Source of the DNA: Guillardia theta CCMP2712 | Taxonomy: Eukaryota; Cryptophyceae; Pyrenomonadales; Geminigeraceae | Assembly: GCF_000315625.1 (NCBI RefSeq) | Contig: NW_005434636.1 | Location: 107,570 to 171,569 of the forward strand | DNA: 64,000 nt | Direction of reading: 5' to 3' | Shown: positions 39,476 through 51,350 of the stretch, in pieces | Layout: each line of letters opens with the position of its first letter | How positions within the stretch are numbered: position 1 is the first letter of the stretch | The notes under the pieces: model-generated | Told to the model about the DNA's origin: nothing | The model's database searches: none | Seen by the model: the letters and a program-made list of their open reading frames with translations, nothing else | Made by a program: the position numbers and the translations under genes

Positions 39476-41402
39476 TTACTTCTCACAGAAGGAAAAATCC
39501 TGTGGCAGTGAGGGCAGCCGACGTTTGCAGAAGATGGAGAAATGAGAGAACGAGTCTGATGTCTTGAAAGTTGAAAGCTCTTTGATGAGAAACAAGTTCA
39601 GGAGTTTGGAGCACAGAATGTAGCGGAATGCAACATGTCAACAACGATTGAATAATACAACATGTCAACGAGGTTGTTGATCTACAAAGACTGACCCTGG
39701 CAGCTCTCAAACCATCGCGGAGTTCCTTGCATTTTTGTCGCCAAGACGTGTAAGTTCCTTCAATCGAGAGATAAGGAAATGAGAACATGAGAACAACACA
39801 TTAGACTAACTCTGAGATGTTTTGATGGGTGACGCAAATTCTTCCAACGAGCGAAAACTGTCAAAACGATTATCGTTGCTGTCTTCTTCCTCCACAATTT
39901 CATCATCATCAAGAACAACAATAATCTCACTATCGCCGCCACCACCACTGCTTTCAATATCTCCTCCTCTTTCGTCCTCCTCGTACTTCCCAAACCCGTG
40001 CCCCTTTGACGACAATCTCCTCATTTTCATTTTCATCTCAACCTTTCTCTCGCTTTCGTAGGGGTCGATTTCGTCCTTATTGATTTTGTGTCACAGATAC
40101 CTTAAAAATCGATCAGAGAGAGAGAGAGAGAGAGAGAGGGAGGGAGAGAGAGAGAGAGGAGAGGGAGAGAGAGAGAGGAGAGAGGAGAGAGGAGAGAGGA
40201 GAGAGGAGAGAGGAGAGAGGAGAGAGGAGAGAGGAGAGAGGGAGGGAGGGAGAGAGAGAGAGAAGAGAGAGGAGAAAGAGGAGAGGAGAGGGAGGGAGGG
40301 AGGGAGGGAGGGAGGGAGAGGAAGAGCGAGAGGTCACAACATGTATTGACGAGCATCACCTTTCATTCTTTGCTTCGCACTGTTAAATACTCCTCTCTTT
40401 CTCTGCCCTCTTTGAGTCTTCTCACAGATCTTCATGTGCACAGAGATTCTTCCGCACTGTTACTCTCCCCCCGTCATTGTCAGAAATCACCTGTCGATTG
40501 CAAAATTCCTTCCGCAAAATCTGCACGCCATTCTCCCATCAGATGTGCTGCCCAGCAAAGCATCGTGATGATGATGGTGCTGAGCAGCAAAGTCGGAGAC
40601 AACCTGCACAGCTCCTTCAGTCTTTCATCACAAGATTCCAAACTTGTCAAGTCACGTCATCGTGTGTTCTCCAGCGTGGCAGTTCATCTTGGGGTTTGAG
40701 AACCCTCGAGCTTCTGACCGATACCCCTGACAACCAAGTCAACAAAGTGAAATCCACATGGCAAAGGAGGAGGAAGAGCAGGGAGGAGGAGCAGGAATAA
40801 GTAGCGCGAGCAAGAGCGAAAGCTACAGCGAAAGGAGGGAAAGGATGATCACTTGAAAGGTCGCAGCTCCAGCATGATGGGGAATAGGAATAAGAGGGAG
40901 AAAGGAGCAGGAACAGAAGCAGGAGGAGACAGTGAGAGCTGTAGTGGGGGGGTGGGGGGGGTAGGGGGTAAGGCAAAGCACCCTGATCACGGACGGATTG
41001 AGCAGTTTTCAGTCTCGCACAACGTGACATGTGCGAGCGCAACTCTCGCTGCGGAAACTGGCGTAGAAGGAACATGTCACAAACCAAGGGAAAGGTGAAC
41101 ATGAGGAAAAACCTCTCTGTCGCAGCCGGGGCATGGAATTGGGATCTGCAAGGGACGTCTGTCAAGAGATACCAGCGCAATTCGCGTCGGAAGAACATTG
41201 ACGATGAGGGTTCATGTTGTTGGGGTCGTCGGTAGCGCTCATGATTTCAAGCTCACCGCATCTGTCTTCAGCCGGCATTGTTTTACGTGAAAAGGAAGCG
41301 ACGCCTTTGATCATTGTCAGCAATCTCAGAACAAACTCTCGTCCGCACCTTGAAGAACTGCTGTCCGCACATGGTGCACGTGACTGAGCGAGGAGGCGGC
41401 AT
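39476..41402 (-). CDS. C2HC-type zinc-finger protein (ZC2HC1-like)
   Basis: ATG 41402 gives MPPPRSVTCTMCGQQFFK, a first CxxC knuckle. A second follows near 41155-41090 (PIPCPGCDREVFPHVHLSL) and exon 41060-41000 (FPQRELRSHMSRCARLK) supplies the H and C. The clearest finger lies at about 40600-40490 plus 40413-40340: ACRFCGRNFAIDRISVHMKI plus CEK, followed by KRGVFNSAKQRMKG, which matches the ZC2HC1 pattern C-x2-C-G-R-x-F, D-R, H, C then F-x-S-x-K-x-R-x-K-G. Downstream exons are an acidic region (IIVVLDDDEIVEEED, about 40060-39810), a basic helix (WRQKCKELRDGLRAAR) and a C-terminus ending SLPQDFSFCEK with TAA at 39476-39478. ZC2HC1 proteins are poorly understood, with some linked to cilia and plastid or RNA roles. 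A GA-rich array (40115-40322) lies in an intron. Phases of two introns were not fully reconciled. Confidence 0.6.
40115..40322. repeat. GA/GGGA purine microsatellite cluster
   Basis: About 200 bases of GA, GAGAGGA and GGGA units on the + strand; pyrimidine-only on the other strand, within a predicted intron of the C2HC gene. Confidence 0.9.
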
Positions 41403-42470
41403 GCTCACGTTGTCTGCTTCCCTTGAAGACGAAAAGTCACATCATCCTTATCCCGATGTCAATACAGATTGAGCCTGCCAAGTACGTGCGTTCATGTTCG
41501 GAAAAATTCCTTCTCATGAACCCGATACTGACATCTTCACACTCTCCCTCTGTGACCTTCCTTCCTTGGCTCTCTTCTCGTATCTCCTCTTGGTCACTCC
41601 TCTCTCTCTCTCCTTCTCTCTCTTCCTCCTCCTCTCATTCCCCCTCACGTCTAGCCTCCTCTCCCGTATTCTTTTGTGCTAGCATTGGTCTCCCATCTTC
41701 CCCAGGAGTCTAATAAGTGCTTTGTACTGGTTGTATTAAAATTGGGGAATCATTACTGGATCAGCAAAGAAACGTTAATATTTATAAATTTTATTGAATT
41801 ATTAAGTAAACTATTGGATCATTCAATTTATAAAAGGATGTAATAGTACAAAATAATTTAAATAGTTTTACATTTAAAACATTCCTGCTTTTAAAACTAC
41901 CCTAAACTTTCCAGTGCGGCCCAATTCAAGCAAATTTTTGACAGATATGAAAATATTGTCAGTCTCTATTTCAATTTTTCGTATACAGAATTTCAAAAAC
42001 AGTTGGAAAATTGAGCACCCTCGAGACAAGCGGTATTGGCAAGGCTCGAGCGGTGATGGCAGCGGCGGCAACTACGGCCAAGATATGGGAGACAGCGAGG
42101 AGGAGGGAAGAAAGTTGTTGCATGAATCGATGTTGAAACAATGATATGAGCTAGCACTGTAGGAATCCTACGGCAATGCAACCAAAGCAATGGAGATTTT
42201 TCATGTTTCTCAAAGTTAGAAAACAGAAAGATTTCTTTTGGTTGAGATTGAGACGTTGGCCTTCGCGGCTACAAGCATAGATCTGAACATATCTTCATTA
42301 TGGTGAAGGTCTGAGTATGTTTGATATCCAGTGTAGCAGACATGGAGTTAGTTGGTGGAGGAGCAAATACGTTGTGCGACTTAATCATCCGGAAACTGAC
42401 CAAGAGTTTCAGTTCTGTGAACATCGAACTTGCCTCCTCCTTGGTGAATTGCTGTAGAATATCATCAGTA
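41403..42470. other. divergent intergenic region
   Basis: Between the C2HC (minus) and SPF30-like (plus) starts. CT-rich near 41590-41650, then strongly AT-rich at 41715-41900 and 41940-42000. No coding exon supported. It probably carries both promoters. Confidence 0.5.
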
Positions 42471-44402
42471 TGGAGCACCAGGAGCTACAAAACAAGGTGG
42501 GACCTGACTCAAGATTGAGCCGCTCCTATATCTTGTGATGCTCCTTTTTGCTAGCTTGCTGCGTATCAGCAGAACTTGGCCGCTCTTGAAGTTCAGATTA
42601 AGGTGTTCATGCTGCCTGTTGACGTGTATCAGCGCATGACACGATCTTGATGTAGAATGATCCTACGAACGAGCAGTTGATCTCTCTCAGGTAACCAGCA
42701 ACGGCCCATATCCTGCCATGGCGTTTGATCCGGCTGCAGAAACAATATCCGTGAGTACATCGAACTGACGAAAGATCTACTGGGGATCGGTGAGACTGCT
42801 AACGAGACAACTTATTCTTCATCATGGATGAATCAGCCCACTGAAGGACTGACATCAAAGTATTCTCTCTCCGTGCTCATTCTGTCTTCTGACTTCCCTC
42901 GCCTGACAGAAATGTAGCCGGGAAAGAGGTAGCAGTCGGTCAGTACGTATCTGTCTTCGCCCCCCAATACCAGACGTATGTAAATGCGATCGTCACGGAA
43001 GCAAAGCCTGGCACAGCCACAGTCACAGTAACACTTCTCGGATATGGACAAGCATTGGAGGTTGGTTGTGGACCTCGTTTGTGGGCTTGTTGGAGTTGGA
43101 GATGAATGTTGAAGTGGATGAATGGTGTTGCTGATTCGTGGGACACAACATAGAAACCTCTCTGATCTCGTAATGATTATTTCTTCGTTGGAATTGAAAC
43201 CGTACTTCAGGTTCAAATTCCCTCCATCAGACAGGCTGAGTTTTGCAGGCCATCAGATCTTCAGGTTTAGTTGATTGGAAGTTTTGTTTGGGTCGAAATT
43301 GAATTCATTGTGAAAAGGTTGGGATGATGGTTGAAGGAATTTATTCAGCAGATGGATATTGGTATACAGCGAGGATCGATCAGGTTCAACCAGACGGAAA
43401 GTAATCAGCGCCTGCAGTTTTCAGGATTCGCAGATTGACTTTGAGACAGGTACTTTGTTACTTACACGGACTATGGGAATAGTGAAAGCATAGACATCCG
43501 TCATATTCGCATAAACCCAGCATTGCTTGGACAGGTAACTTTTTACTGTGTGATTTCCTTAAGATATTTCTTAATCCTAAACTCAAAATTAGGTTGATCA
43601 AGATGACGATGACGGTACATCCATTTTGTTTTCTCGTATTCTGTTTTTTTTTCAAATTCAATTCTCAGCTAAGGGCAAAGGGAAGGCAAACGACAAGAAA
43701 AGAAAGTCTACTGATGATCCAACTGATGATCCGGCGTTGGTGAATATCCATCCCGCCCGTAGGGCCCGCTGACTTTTCTGTGTAGGCTGATTTTGTCATC
43801 CCGGAAAAATTAAAGATCAGACCCATGGATACAGAGGATGTAAGACTAGATGACGTGTAAGTTTATCGAAAGCTAAAGTCTTCAACAGGTCAAAGCACAA
43901 AAGCGCAAGAAGATTCATGCTCTGAAATCAGCGCATCGTATGAAGAAGGTCAAATCAGCTACCCATATCCTGCTCGAGGTTGAATAGTTTGTAGAGCGAA
44001 GCAGAAAAGAACCAAAAGGCCCAATCATGGACCAACTTTGCTCAGAAAGCGGTACTTGAGAATAATCTTGTCCCTCACTGCATTTATTGATCCGAAATTT
44101 CCGCCAGGGATCATCCAAGTCAAAGCTCAAAGGCTTCATGAGCACAACGAAGAAGGAGAGCATTTTTAAGACTACGGAGGAGGGAAAGGTGAGAAACAAC
44201 GAGCTCTTAGGCGAGACTCCTGACTCCATTGCGATGAAACAGGTTGGCGTCACGGGAAGTGGAAAGGGGATCACAAATTGGCAGCAGCTAGACATTCATT
44301 CGGTAAGGCCTAAGTATCTTTCCCTCCTCATGAGGGATGATCTGACGACTGTACAAGGTCAAGAAGGCGCAAAACCTCGCAACAAGGACCGAGGAAGACT
44401 GA
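42471..44402 (+). CDS. SPF30/SMNDC1-type Tudor splicing factor
   Basis: Nuclear factor that brings U4/U6.U5 tri-snRNP into the spliceosome; Tudor domains bind symmetric dimethylarginine tails of Sm proteins. ATG 42471 starts MEHQELQNK, then LAAYQQNLAALEVQIK, NDPTNEQLISLR and REYIELTKDLL, matching the SPF30 N-terminal helix. Tudor-type segments are VGQYVSVFAPQYQTYVNAIV with VTLLGYGQALE (42910-43060) and MMVEGIYSADGYWYTARI with KYFVTYTDYGNSESIDIRHI (about 43321-43540). Then AKGKGKANDKKRK, DFVIPEKLKIRPMDTEDVR, VKAQKRKKIHALKSAHRMKK, QKAQSWTNFAQKA, KESIFKTTEEGK and VGVTGSGKGITNWQQ, the hallmark SPF30 tail, ending VKKAQNLATRTED with TGA 44400-44402. The order is exactly that of the family; most exons are under 150 bases. 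The join between the two Tudor-type segments was not fully reconciled. Confidence 0.9.
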
Positions 44403-44889
44403 ACGTGATGGCTATCTCGGCCGTTGAGTCTCCTTCTTCTTCGATCTGCCTCCTTCAACCTGCGAAACTTGGTTTGCAAACTCTTGTCTACTATGATTCC
44501 ATTGTTCTAAGATACTTCAGTCTGACTTAATAAAACTCCCTAAGGGACCGGAACGTTGGCACGCTGCCGGCAGCGGGTGGAAGGCCTTGCCTGACATGTT
44601 GAATTTATTCAATTTGATTGTACAAAGAATACTCAAGAGAAAGAATAACACAGCTGGAGGCTCAGCTGGGCGGAGAGAATCGAATCTGAGGACGAGTGAA
44701 GGTTGGCAGGATGAAGGCTGAAGCCTGTGACTCTCGTGTTGTCTGCAGGGATCGGTCAGCTCAAGACTCTGCTGGGGAGGAGCACGAGGAAGGGGTACCT
44801 CGGAGCCAACTTCAACCCGTCTTGCCTCCTCGGCGGCCTGCCATTTCGATCACAGAGCGTATAGACAGAGGGAAGTGGTCCAACCTGGA
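44403..44889. other. convergent intergenic region
   Basis: Between two stop codons facing each other. No exon supported; contains a short dyad CACGCTGCCGGCAGCG near 44559. Confidence 0.5.
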
Positions 44890-46807
44890 TCAGACTCTTG
44901 CGTCGGGCAATCTGAGATCGCAACAGAGCCTGTACACAAGTTGAGATTCCTTGCACCTTCCTCGCTCCTGCATCACCTCAACTTGTATGGCCCCCGACAT
45001 CATGTTGTTCCAGTCCTCTTCGCTGGGAGCATCGATTGGCTGTGTCAACATCATGATCAGGGAGGGCAGGGGGAGGTGAACAAGATCGCACACCTCCGAG
45101 TCGTGCTGATCCAAGAAACCTCTCTTCTGCAGCACCCTTACCACCTTCTGGACCGATTCCGAACTGCAAGCCTCGTCAGTCTCAGCAAGAAGATTACAGG
45201 GAGCGATTGTACCCTTTGCAGACAAGGCTGTTGACGCTCGACAGCTTGATGCTGCTCGAGTGGATCTCGTTCTGAAACTTCATCTTCTGGTCGATGATCA
45301 AGAAAAACTTGTTCCCACGATGAGCCTCAACACAGTGCATGACCATAGCGAGCAGTTTGATGTTCTGATCTCTCCTCATCCACTCATCGCTGACTAGCGC
45401 GATGAAGATCCTACAACCGGCAACACTCTGCATGGCCCTCATCTGTGCCTCCCGCTCCAGCGCGTCCTCTTCCGACGGGAGCAGCAGCGCTGCAAAGTCA
45501 AGTCTCGTGTACTCCTCGAAGATGGCGTTAGCCAACACTTGCCCAAAAATCCCGTCAGAGCTGGGGTCATAGGATATGATCACATCCATGCTCTCATCCG
45601 TCGATTCGACATCCCAGAACTCAGTGAAGGCCAGGGCATCCCCTGCCATCTCCTCGATCCCCTCCACTAGATCTCGCGCTACGAACTCCTTCCCACCCGT
45701 CAGCACGGCATCGAGAACTCCCGAGGTCCCTTGTAAATCCGTAGGTTTCGATGGATCGTGGTTCCAGGATATTCTCTTTTCCCCCCTTGCAGAATGAATG
45801 ATAGATTCTGCCCTCGACTTCATCTTTGGAAGCATGTGTTTGATACAGAGCAAGGAAACCAAGACAAAGAACAACTATCAGACCAGCGTTAGCTACAGAC
45901 TCACAAAACAACTTCCGTACCAGAAGCAGCAGGATAACCATCCAATCCAAGGCAATTCGATCATCCTTCTCAAGAGCTCTGTCGAGCTTCGGGTGATAGT
46001 TCACCAAGAAAGACGGCGCACTGCTGCTGGGATCCGTTTGAGTGATCGTTCGGTTCTCGGACGACGTTGCATCGATCTCCTTCAGGAGCAGATGCTTCCT
46101 CAACTTTGCCCGCTGCAGATGTTCAGCAGCCCGCGCTTTCGCTTGCGAACCCCACTCAGGAGGTGTTCCGCCTGTCGTCCCCTGCACCATTCCTGGCTTG
46201 AGATATCCCAGGTTTCTTGCTGAACGGAGGACGTTTTGCAGTCTTTGCTGGTTGGGGTCCGGGCTCGCCACCGCACTGATAGCTGAGCGAAAAAGAACGT
46301 CTTGCAACCCCTTCGGCAGTGCGACGAGCAACTCGGGGGAAGAAGCTCCTAACACATTCTGCAGGATCTTCATGGCCGCCATCACCCTTTGGGCTTGAGC
46401 CTGTGGCACTTCAGGGGAGGACAAGAGAGCAAAGCGACAAGTGACTCACCTCTGATTGCCGCCAGTCAAACGCAGGCTGGTTCGACTTGCGGTATTCCTC
46501 TAGAAGCTGCTTCGCCATCTGAGGGTTGTTGTTGATCATGGCAGCTTGCGCAGCCTGCAGCAAAAAACTCAACATGTCGCCACCATCGAGTCTAGCAAGC
46601 TCTCACCATCCCCTGATTGAAAGACATTGGGAGCCTTGGATCCCTTTGCCTCACAAACTTTGTGAGTGAAGGATATCCCTCCAAGGAGTCCACCATCGCC
46701 GTGTCTATCCCCTTTGTGCTGCCCTTTCGCATTTGGGCCATCAGAACCAGGAAAAACAAGGCAAGAGCAGCAGAGGCCAAGTAGATCAAGGTTCTGTTGA
46801 GATTCAT
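44890..46807 (-). CDS. membrane-anchored protein with TIR-like domain
   Basis: ATG 46807: MNLNRTLIYLASAALALFFL is a signal peptide or N-terminal anchor. Next exon (about 46562-46449) reads AAQAAMINNNPQMAKQLLEE; the third (about 46408-45925) is helical (QRVMAAMKILQNVLGASSPE; HLQRAKLRKHLLLKEIDA) and ends in a second hydrophobic stretch, DWMVILLLLV. The next large exon (about 45860-45235) carries MDVIISYDPSSDGIFGQVLA, DFAALLLPSEEDALEREAQM, SVAGCRIFIALVSDEWMRRD and VEAHRGNKFFLIIDQKM. The order D-V-x-I-S-Y, then a C-R-x-F-I-x-L-V-S-x-E-W strand is that of TIR or TIR_2 domains, but the similarity is moderate and the catalytic glutamate of NADase TIRs cannot be placed with confidence. The last exon ends LCCDLRLPDARV, TGA 44890. 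Two membrane segments with a cytosolic C-terminal domain are inferred. Confidence 0.6.
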
Positions 46808-47487
46808 CCTCTCTGTCGCGCTTGTGTGTAACAAACACAATCAATCTCAATACGACCTTCCTCCCTACCGAGCCCAATCTCCCAGTTCCATCTCCATGTC
46901 AGGTTGACAGTAGTCCGGGTTGAGAGATGGCTGTATCAGATGTGGCAAGACACAACACCAACAGCTCCTAGACTAAGTGTGTTTCATGCTCATCTCGGAT
47001 TCTGTGCATCAATGTTCGAACTTCATCTCCTTTTCGTCCGCCCGATGCCATGGCCGTCGCCTAGATTCATGCCATGGATCTATTTCCGGGGAGCGCCGGA
47101 TCGAGTTGGCTTAATAATTTAATGTTTTGAGTTAAAATGTGAAAAATATCAGTTCATAATTGAAATTTGCCAATTAAATTCTGAAGTTCTTATAGAATGT
47201 GATGCCAACCTCAAAATCACGCTCCAGCGGTCCGAATTATGGGAAGTTGGCAACTTTCACAAGTTGAAAGTTTCAAACTTGCAAGTCATTGTCGGCATGG
47301 GACGGATCGCTATGGGAGTCAGGGAGACGAAGGAGAGAAGAAGACAGGATGTGGAAGGCAAGGGCGCGATGAGAGGAGACACCACTGATCGAAGCAAGGG
47401 ACGGCTGAAGGATACATTCATGTGTACTCAGTCAAAGACTCGTGTTCTTGATCCTAACAGGTATCATTGAAGAGCATCGATCAGCAA
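46808..47487. other. divergent intergenic region
   Basis: Between the TIR-like gene (minus) and the WW gene (plus). AT-rich at 47110-47200. No exon clearly supported, although an upstream exon of the WW gene could lie at 47260-47460. Confidence 0.45.
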
Positions 47488-49208
47488 ATGAAGAAGACGG
47501 GCCTTATGCTGAAGCTGTTTCTTGTGTTGATGCTTCGAGGGGCATGTAAGGAAGGAGTGGAGGCAGAATTCGAGGACTGGGTTTCGCAGATCCTGCCTTG
47601 TCATGCACGTTTGCAACAAGCGACGATGCCAAGATCCGATGGCGTGTGCTCTGAGGGGATTCTCATGTTGAGAGGAATGGGGCATGGTCGGTCGTCAAGA
47701 TTGATGCTGAGAGGAGGAGCAGACAACACTCAGGTGTATGGTAGTAACACAGGCAAGGAACGATGTTGACTTTGTCTTGTGAAGAGTTCCGAATGGAAAA
47801 TGTACATGTCGCGGTCACTCAAGAAGCCATACTGGGTGAGTCTTGAGACTTCCGTCGCTGCGCCTGACCAGCATCGACAGGTCAACGTCAGGACTGGAAT
47901 CACCACCTGGCAACAGCCAGCGGTGTCGGCTCCTCCGATGCCACGGCCTGCCATGGCGTCCCCTGCCCCGCGCCCACAAGTTGGAGAAGAAGTTTCAAGG
48001 AAGCGACTCAAGCAGGAAGTCTCCTCAGAATCGCCAAGACCGGCCGATGGTGCCGAGACGAACAAGTGGGAGAACAGGACGAGAGAGCTGGCAAAGAGAC
48101 TGTCGGACTCGCTGGTTTCAATGATGTCTTCGAGGGATGCTCCTATGGGTCAAAATGGAAGCGTGACACTCAAATCCTTCTTTGACGCGAAGATACAGAG
48201 ACTGAACGAGAGTCTGATATCAGAGCAGGTCGATGACGGGGCCCGAGACGAAATCATGTACAAGATGCAATGGTTTCGGAGTGTACAGCAGCTGCTGAGT
48301 GAGGATTTTGTTGATGGCTTCAACCCCCCTGCGCCGACAACCAGGCGCGAGAAAATCAGGCAGTTTTTCGAGCGAGACATGGCAGCAACCTTGCAAACCA
48401 TCCCGAGTTCAATTGGTCTGAACAAGATCAAAGAGGTACGGCTGCAGCACTGGCCTGCATCATGAATGATCTCACTTGTTAAAACAGACGGATTGGGTTG
48501 TTCGATACTCCAGATCACAGAACAAAGAGTACTGGGTGAACCGACTGACTGGACAGACCAGTTGGACTCCTCCTCAACTCCCGAATTTCACTCCTCTCGA
48601 AGAGTTCTACATAGATCAGATGAGGTAAGACAGGGCTTGCCCGACTTGTCCTGAGGGAACCTGATGATGACTCCTTGATGGCTGTGTCTGTGACTAATCG
48701 GTGATGACTTTAATCTTTGGCCGATCATCTAGAAATGTTTTTGTGTCTCATGTCTTTTCCGTTGTTTGTCTGCCCTCAGACCTTGTCTTCGATGAAGTTC
48801 TGCGTCCTTCTACTGACATTCGCGGCGCAGCGAGCTGAATCAGACGCTGTGGAAGTCCTGGGACCATGAAGGGGAACAGTCAGAAACACAGCACGAGCCT
48901 CCGATGAGCGCAGCAGAAATCCCAACGGACCTCACAAGCTTCCTCTCCGGTGGCATTCTTGGCTCTCAGGTGATGAGCTGTGAAGTGTTTGTGCCGCCTC
49001 CTCTTCATAGAGGCGCCTGATTTTGTGACAGGGTGCAGCGGTCGATGACTACAGAGATGAGGACTTGGAGGAGATTCTCGCTGAGTTTGGTTTCAGGGTG
49101 AGAGACGGTGAGGGAGTGCGAGAGTTTGTTTGTCTTCAGGTACTCACTGCACATGTGAAGGTGACGAGTTCCCCAAGGTCCTTGGCCTCAAGGTCAGACA
49201 TCGAGTGA
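47488..49208 (+). CDS. protein with two WW domains
   Basis: Exons with consistent phase: 47488-47733, 47785-47835, 47881-48435, 48488-48624, 48831-48969, 49032-49097 and 49140-49208 (TGA 49206-49208). The first WW domain is split by an intron after YW: WKMYMSRSLKKPYW joined to VNVRTGITTWQQP. The second is WVVRYSRSQNKEYWVNRLTG with QTSWTPP. Both keep the two tryptophans, aromatic pair and last proline, so both should bind proline-rich ligands. Between them is a charged region (SLKSFFDAKIQRLNES type, KRLKQEVSSESPRP) that may hold a nuclear localisation signal. WW proteins of this type often act in splicing or transcription. The first exon begins MKKTGLMLKLFLVLMLRGA, which looks like a signal peptide; that is odd for a WW protein and the true start may be upstream. 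The C-terminal exon could instead splice into the next reading frame and continue. Confidence 0.7.
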
Positions 49209-51287
49209 GAGAGTCTCCGTCGATAACTGTTGGGCAGGACTTTGACGAAGTCTGCAATGAGACCTTTTCAATGCTTGGAAACTTGAGCGAGGTTCCTGGC
49301 GCAAAAGACTTCGTCACTGCAGCAAGGAGACTGCTGGAGAAGAAAGAAAACAGCTCAGGTGCCTTGCCCAGCACCCGAACTCCTCTAAGACTCTCTGCAG
49401 CCCCGTTGCAGAACTTGAGAGAGAGCCTTGAACAAGACAACCTGACTCTCAATGAGTTTCTTCAAGAGGTACAACGAGACACCTCAAGCTCAGGACATGC
49501 GCTGTCCAAGGTGGCGGAGGAGGCTTGCATCCAGTCGCTCAACGACCTTCCTCTGCGACTCGACCATGAGACTCTGAGCGCCTCGGAGCGCGTCATGATG
49601 TGGAAGACCATGGCGAGGAGCAACTGCACTCTGTGGGGGAGGATGGACTTAAACCTGAGCACGAGCCTGCAACGCCCCAAGCTGATCCCCCAAGACTTTC
49701 CCAGCTTGTCTCTGGCCTTAGGTTTTTTCCTGCTCGATGACAGCTGGGGGGCTGAACGCTCATGCTCTCTGCAGGACTGCTCCTCCACACCAACCGCACC
49801 CTCTTCCTTCACGCCTCGGAGGTGCAAGGATGTGGACTGTGGCCAGACAGCTGCAAGGAGCAGATGGTCGTCCCCAAAGGCTCCTCCCTCTACTTCACCT
49901 CTGACAGGGTCTCCATGCCTGCATGCGACCTGTGCGGTCTGCTCCTGATGCTGCTCCAGGAGCTCGATCACCACTGGTACATGGAGGAGAACAGCAGCGG
50001 AGTGATGCTGGGCTTGAAGAGTCTGCGGGAGGAGGAGGACGATTTGGACTCCCCATCGTTCTGCATCCAGGGTAAAGGATGGAAGTTCGAGAGCTGCTCC
50101 TTGCAGAGTGAGAACGGGACCGTCATTATGGCAGAGCTTGAGGTTCCTGACATGGGGGATGCGTGAAGCTCAGGGTTGTCAACAGGCTGAAGTTTCAGTG
50201 ATCCGCAGCTCCATCGGAGGCTCGGGGACTTCAGAAAGGGCTGGAGATCTAGGAGCAGGCATGTGCTCGAATGCGATCCAAGCTTTCGAGAAAAGCCGGT
50301 CTGTCTCCTCCTCCTCCTCCTCCTCCTCCTCCTCCTCCTCCTCCTCCTCCTTCTCCTCCTTCTCCTCCTCCTCCTTCTCCTCCTCCTTCCTTTGCTGCTA
50401 CCTCTACTCATCCTCTCTTGAACAAGCTTCCTTCCTCCCTGCTTTCCTCGCTTGGGGCGACTGCCGCTCTGTTCATCTCTCTCTTCATGCTCCCCTGCTA
50501 AAGAGATCGTGACAGGATCAATGTAACTGAGAGTAATGTGAGCCACGTCCTGTTCGCCGCATGTCGATTTCTTCATCATACGCAAGGAAGCATCATGAGG
50601 TCTCCTCCTCCCCCCTCTTCCCCCCTCTTCCCCCCTCCCTCCCTCCTTGTCGGCCTCAATCTGTGCCATGTGACAGCACGTCAGATGTCGCTTGGAAAAG
50701 TGTGGTGTGGCTCTGTGGCTCAACAACTTTGCGCACGTTGACGTCACTGAATCCTCTCTCACCCCGCACGGCGAGGAAGGAGCTTCTATCTTCTTCCCAG
50801 GGAAGGAGTGCGAGTGCGGTTCCCACGACGAGCTTTCAACCAGCAACCAACAGGAACTTCTCTTTCACTTCTGCTTCCGCTCTCACGCCTTCAGCTTTTC
50901 ATCTTCATCTATCATCACCGCTGCTGCTGTCTTCTCCTCTTCTGCCCTCTGCTTCCCTGCATGCCTCATGCCTTCTCCTCTTCTGCCCTCTGCTTCCCTG
51001 CATGCCTCATGCCTTCTCATTTCCATCCTTCCCCTACCTTCTCCTTCCCAATCTCCCGACATCCTGCAGTCCTCCTCCCGCTCTTCCTCCCTCACTGACG
51101 TCTCATTCTTCAGTGTGAGCTTGTCATGCGATCTTGCCGAGTTTCCCGTCCCGTTTGGCTTCCTCAGGACTATCAAGGTGAAGCATCTGCCCTCAAGCAA
51201 CACCTCTCAACCGCTCCAGGTGGGGAGCTGCCGGAGACGTGCCCGTACCAAAAGGGATGGAGGCTGGAAACAGAAAACTTACAAGTA
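49209..51287 (+). CDS. unidentified + strand coding region, possibly extracellular
   Basis: Starts with no clear ATG; it may be a separate gene or the continuation of the WW gene. The frame is protein-like at 49240-49790 (DFDEVCNETFSMLGNL; EFLQEVQRDTSSSGHALSKV) and, after a frame change by splicing, at 49760-50166 (LLLHTNRTLFLHASEVQGCG; MVVPKGSSLYFTSDRVSMPA; SFCIQGKGWKFESCSLQ). A further piece at 50690-50860 has NNFAHVDVTESSLTP and IFFPGKECECGSHDEL. Cysteines and glycosylation-type N-x-S/T sites suggest a secreted or lumenal protein, but I recognise no family. CTC and 41-bp repeats at 50305-50395 and 50933-51014 lie in likely introns. The last stretch (to about 51287) ends ahead of the nitrobindin-like gene on the other strand. 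Confidence 0.4.
50305..50396. repeat. CTC trinucleotide microsatellite
   Basis: About 30 CTC units with some TTC. Confidence 0.9.
50933..51014. repeat. 41-bp tandem duplication
   Basis: Two identical head-to-tail copies of a 41-base CT-rich unit containing CTTCCCTGCATGCCTCATGC, followed by the start of a third. Confidence 0.85.
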
Positions 51288-51350
51288 GTTTGAATTCAAA
51301 TTCATTTAAGGAGAGTGCGGCAAATCAGGGCCATTTGACACTCCCTCTAT

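Noticed and set aside
47488-47560. Signal peptide marking the WW protein as plastid-targeted
   Set aside because: There is no phenylalanine-type transit peptide after the hydrophobic stretch, and WW proteins act in nucleus or cytosol; the first exon may be wrongly assigned.
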